Source: Victivallales bacterium
GTDB taxonomy: Bacteria > Verrucomicrobiota > Lentisphaeria > Oligosphaerales > Lenti-02
Reading direction: 5' to 3'
Assembly (NCBI GenBank): GCA_018648945.1
Contig: JABGQJ010000416.1
Coordinates: 1 to 6,882, forward strand
Length of the DNA: 6,882 bases
The notes beneath the pieces were generated by a model that was not told the origin of the DNA, made no database searches, and worked only from the letters and a program-made list of their open reading frames with translations. Both the position numbers and the translations under genes were made by a program. Shown here in pieces: positions 5,858 to 6,882 of this stretch. Numbering within the stretch: position 1 is the first letter of the stretch; the number at the start of each line of letters is the position of its first letter.

Positions 5858-6882
5858 TCACGGCAGAAGGTGCGCAAGGGGAACGTAGTCGAGTCCGAAG
5901 GCTTCGGCCACCCCTTCGCAGGCACATTGTCCCTGATATGTGTTGACGCCTCGGGCGAGAGTGGCGGATGCCAGGCAGGCACCCTCCAGGCCCAGATCGG
6001 CCAGCTCGAGGCCATACCGCAGGGTGGAACTGGTCAGCGCACGGGTGGCGGTGAGGGCCACGGCCCCGGGCATGTTGGCCACGCAGTAGTGGACGATGCC
6101 ATCGACCACGTAGATGGGGTCGTCGTGGGTGGTGGGATGGGTGGTTTCGATGCAGCCGCCCTGGTCCACGGCCACATCCACGATCACAGCCCCCGTCCGC
6201 ATGAGCTTGAGCTGTTCGCGGGAAACCAGATGGGGAGCCCGGGCTCCGGCCAGGAGAACCGCCCCGATCAGCAGATCGCAGTCCGCAATGGTCGTCTCGA
6301 TGTTCGCGCGGGTGCTGTAGAGCGTGGTGATGCGCCCTGGGAAGATGTTGTCGAGGCACTCTAGTTTCTCCGCATCGATATCCAGCACCGTCACATCGGC
6401 GCCCAGCCCCACCGCGATCGTGCAGGCGCTGAGCCCGACCGTGCCGGCTCCGATGATGGCCACCTTGCCGCGCGGCACGCCAGGTACGCCGCCAAGCAGG
6501 ATGCCGCGTCCGCCAAACCGCTTCTCCAGGTACTTCGCGCCCTCCTGCACCGCCAGACGACCAGCCACCTGGCTCATGGGCTTCAGGCAAGGCAGCAGGC
6601 CGCTGTCCGTCTGCATCGTCTCGTAGGCGACCCCGGCGACCCCGGAGGAGAGCATTGCGCGAGTCAGTTCCTCGTTCGCGGCCAGATGCAGGTAGGTATA
6701 GAACATCAGGTCGGGCCGGAAGAACGCATACTCCTCGGGGAGCGGTTCCTTCACCTTCACGATCATCTGCGCCCCTTCGTAGACCGCTGCGGCCGTGTTG
6801 CGCAGTCGCGCCCCGGCCGCTTCGTAGTCGGCATCGGCAAAGCCCACCGGTGCTCCCGCCCCCTCCTGGACGAGTACCTCAT
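5858..6882 (-). CDS. ald: Alanine dehydrogenase, 5' end cut off by the window edge
   Basis: Cytoplasmic NAD-dependent enzyme that interconverts L-alanine and pyruvate plus ammonia. 340 complete residues are visible and the reading frame stays open to the window edge, where the translation (x)HEVLVQEGAGAPVGF matches the family's N-terminal region. A GTG at 6847 lies inside this conserved stretch and is not the start; about 25 residues are missing, including the usual N-terminal substrate-binding Arg. Visible landmarks: VKVKEP with the substrate-binding Lys (6749-6751); YLHLAA with the catalytic-site His (6686-6688); the Rossmann loop GAGTVG (6434-6451); VDVAVDQGG, whose Asp (6164-6166) matches the catalytic Asp of characterised Ald; and VANMPGAV with its conserved Asn (6074-6076). 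All these residues are intact, so the enzyme should be active. It ends in TGA 25 nt before the HzsA-like gene and probably heads the same transcript. Transhydrogenase alpha subunit is a remote alternative; the motifs fit Ald better. Confidence 0.95.
   Translation of the reverse strand, partial: EVLVQEGAGAPVGFADADYEAAGARLRNTAAAVYEGAQMIVKVKEPLPEEYAFFRPDLMFYTYLHLAANEELTRAMLSSGVAGVAYETMQTDSGLLPCLKPMSQVAGRLAVQEGAKYLEKRFGGRGILLGGVPGVPRGKVAIIGAGTVGLSACTIAVGLGADVTVLDIDAEKLECLDNIFPGRITTLYSTRANIETTIADCDLLIGAVLLAGARAPHLVSREQLKLMRTGAVIVDVAVDQGGCIETTHPTTHDDPIYVVDGIVHYCVANMPGAVALTATRALTSSTLRYGLELADLGLEGACLASATLARGVNTYQGQCACEGVAEAFGLDYVPLAHLLP

Noticed and set aside
5833..6015. Upstream extension of the HzsA-like protein to an ATG at 6015
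   Set aside because: It would overlap ald by about 158 nt, bury the signal peptide and add a stretch with no homology-like features; the ATG at 5832 has a Shine-Dalgarno sequence and starts a proper signal peptide.
5858..6847. GTG at 6847 as the start of alanine dehydrogenase
   Set aside because: The frame stays open to the window edge and the upstream residues match the conserved Ald N-terminal region, so the gene is simply cut by the edge.

Overview
The window is a GC-rich stretch in which every gene I can support lies on the minus strand. Read in the direction of transcription (high to low coordinates) the order is: alanine dehydrogenase (ald, missing its first ~25 residues at the right edge); a 1095-residue exported di-heme beta-propeller protein related to the alpha subunit of anammox hydrazine synthase (HzsA-like) with an N-terminal NPCBM-type sugar-binding domain; a Gfo/Idh/MocA-fold NAD(P)-dependent oxidoreductase with GH109-like motifs; and a lipoprotein substrate-binding protein of the WtpA (tungstate/molybdate) type.

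The likely source is a member of the Planctomycetes-Verrucomicrobia-Lentisphaerae/Kiritimatiellota group or a similar lineage. This is an inference from family content: HzsA-related proteins carrying NPCBM domains, and many Gfo/Idh/MocA oxidoreductases, are typical of those phyla. The archaeal-style WtpA does not contradict it. No ribosomal RNA or other phylogenetic marker is present to settle the point.

Layout: 5858-6882 ald (partial); 25-nt gap; 2545-5832 HzsA-like protein; 25-nt gap; 1323-2519 oxidoreductase; 119-nt gap; 193-1203 WtpA-like protein; then 192 nt with no gene, holding a GC-rich hairpin, a 9-bp-period repeat and a palindrome at the left edge. The first three genes are close enough, each with its own Shine-Dalgarno sequence in the gap, to be one transcript. 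The WtpA gene may be the last member or a separate unit. The hairpin 53 nt past its stop is a plausible transcript end.

How the genes might work together is uncertain. The HzsA-like protein should be periplasmic (signal peptide, two CXXCH heme sites). The oxidoreductase and Ald should be cytoplasmic NAD-dependent enzymes. The lipoprotein would capture an oxyanion, but no permease or ATPase gene is visible here. The least described item is the HzsA-like cytochrome and its gene neighbourhood; there is no evidence that it makes hydrazine.
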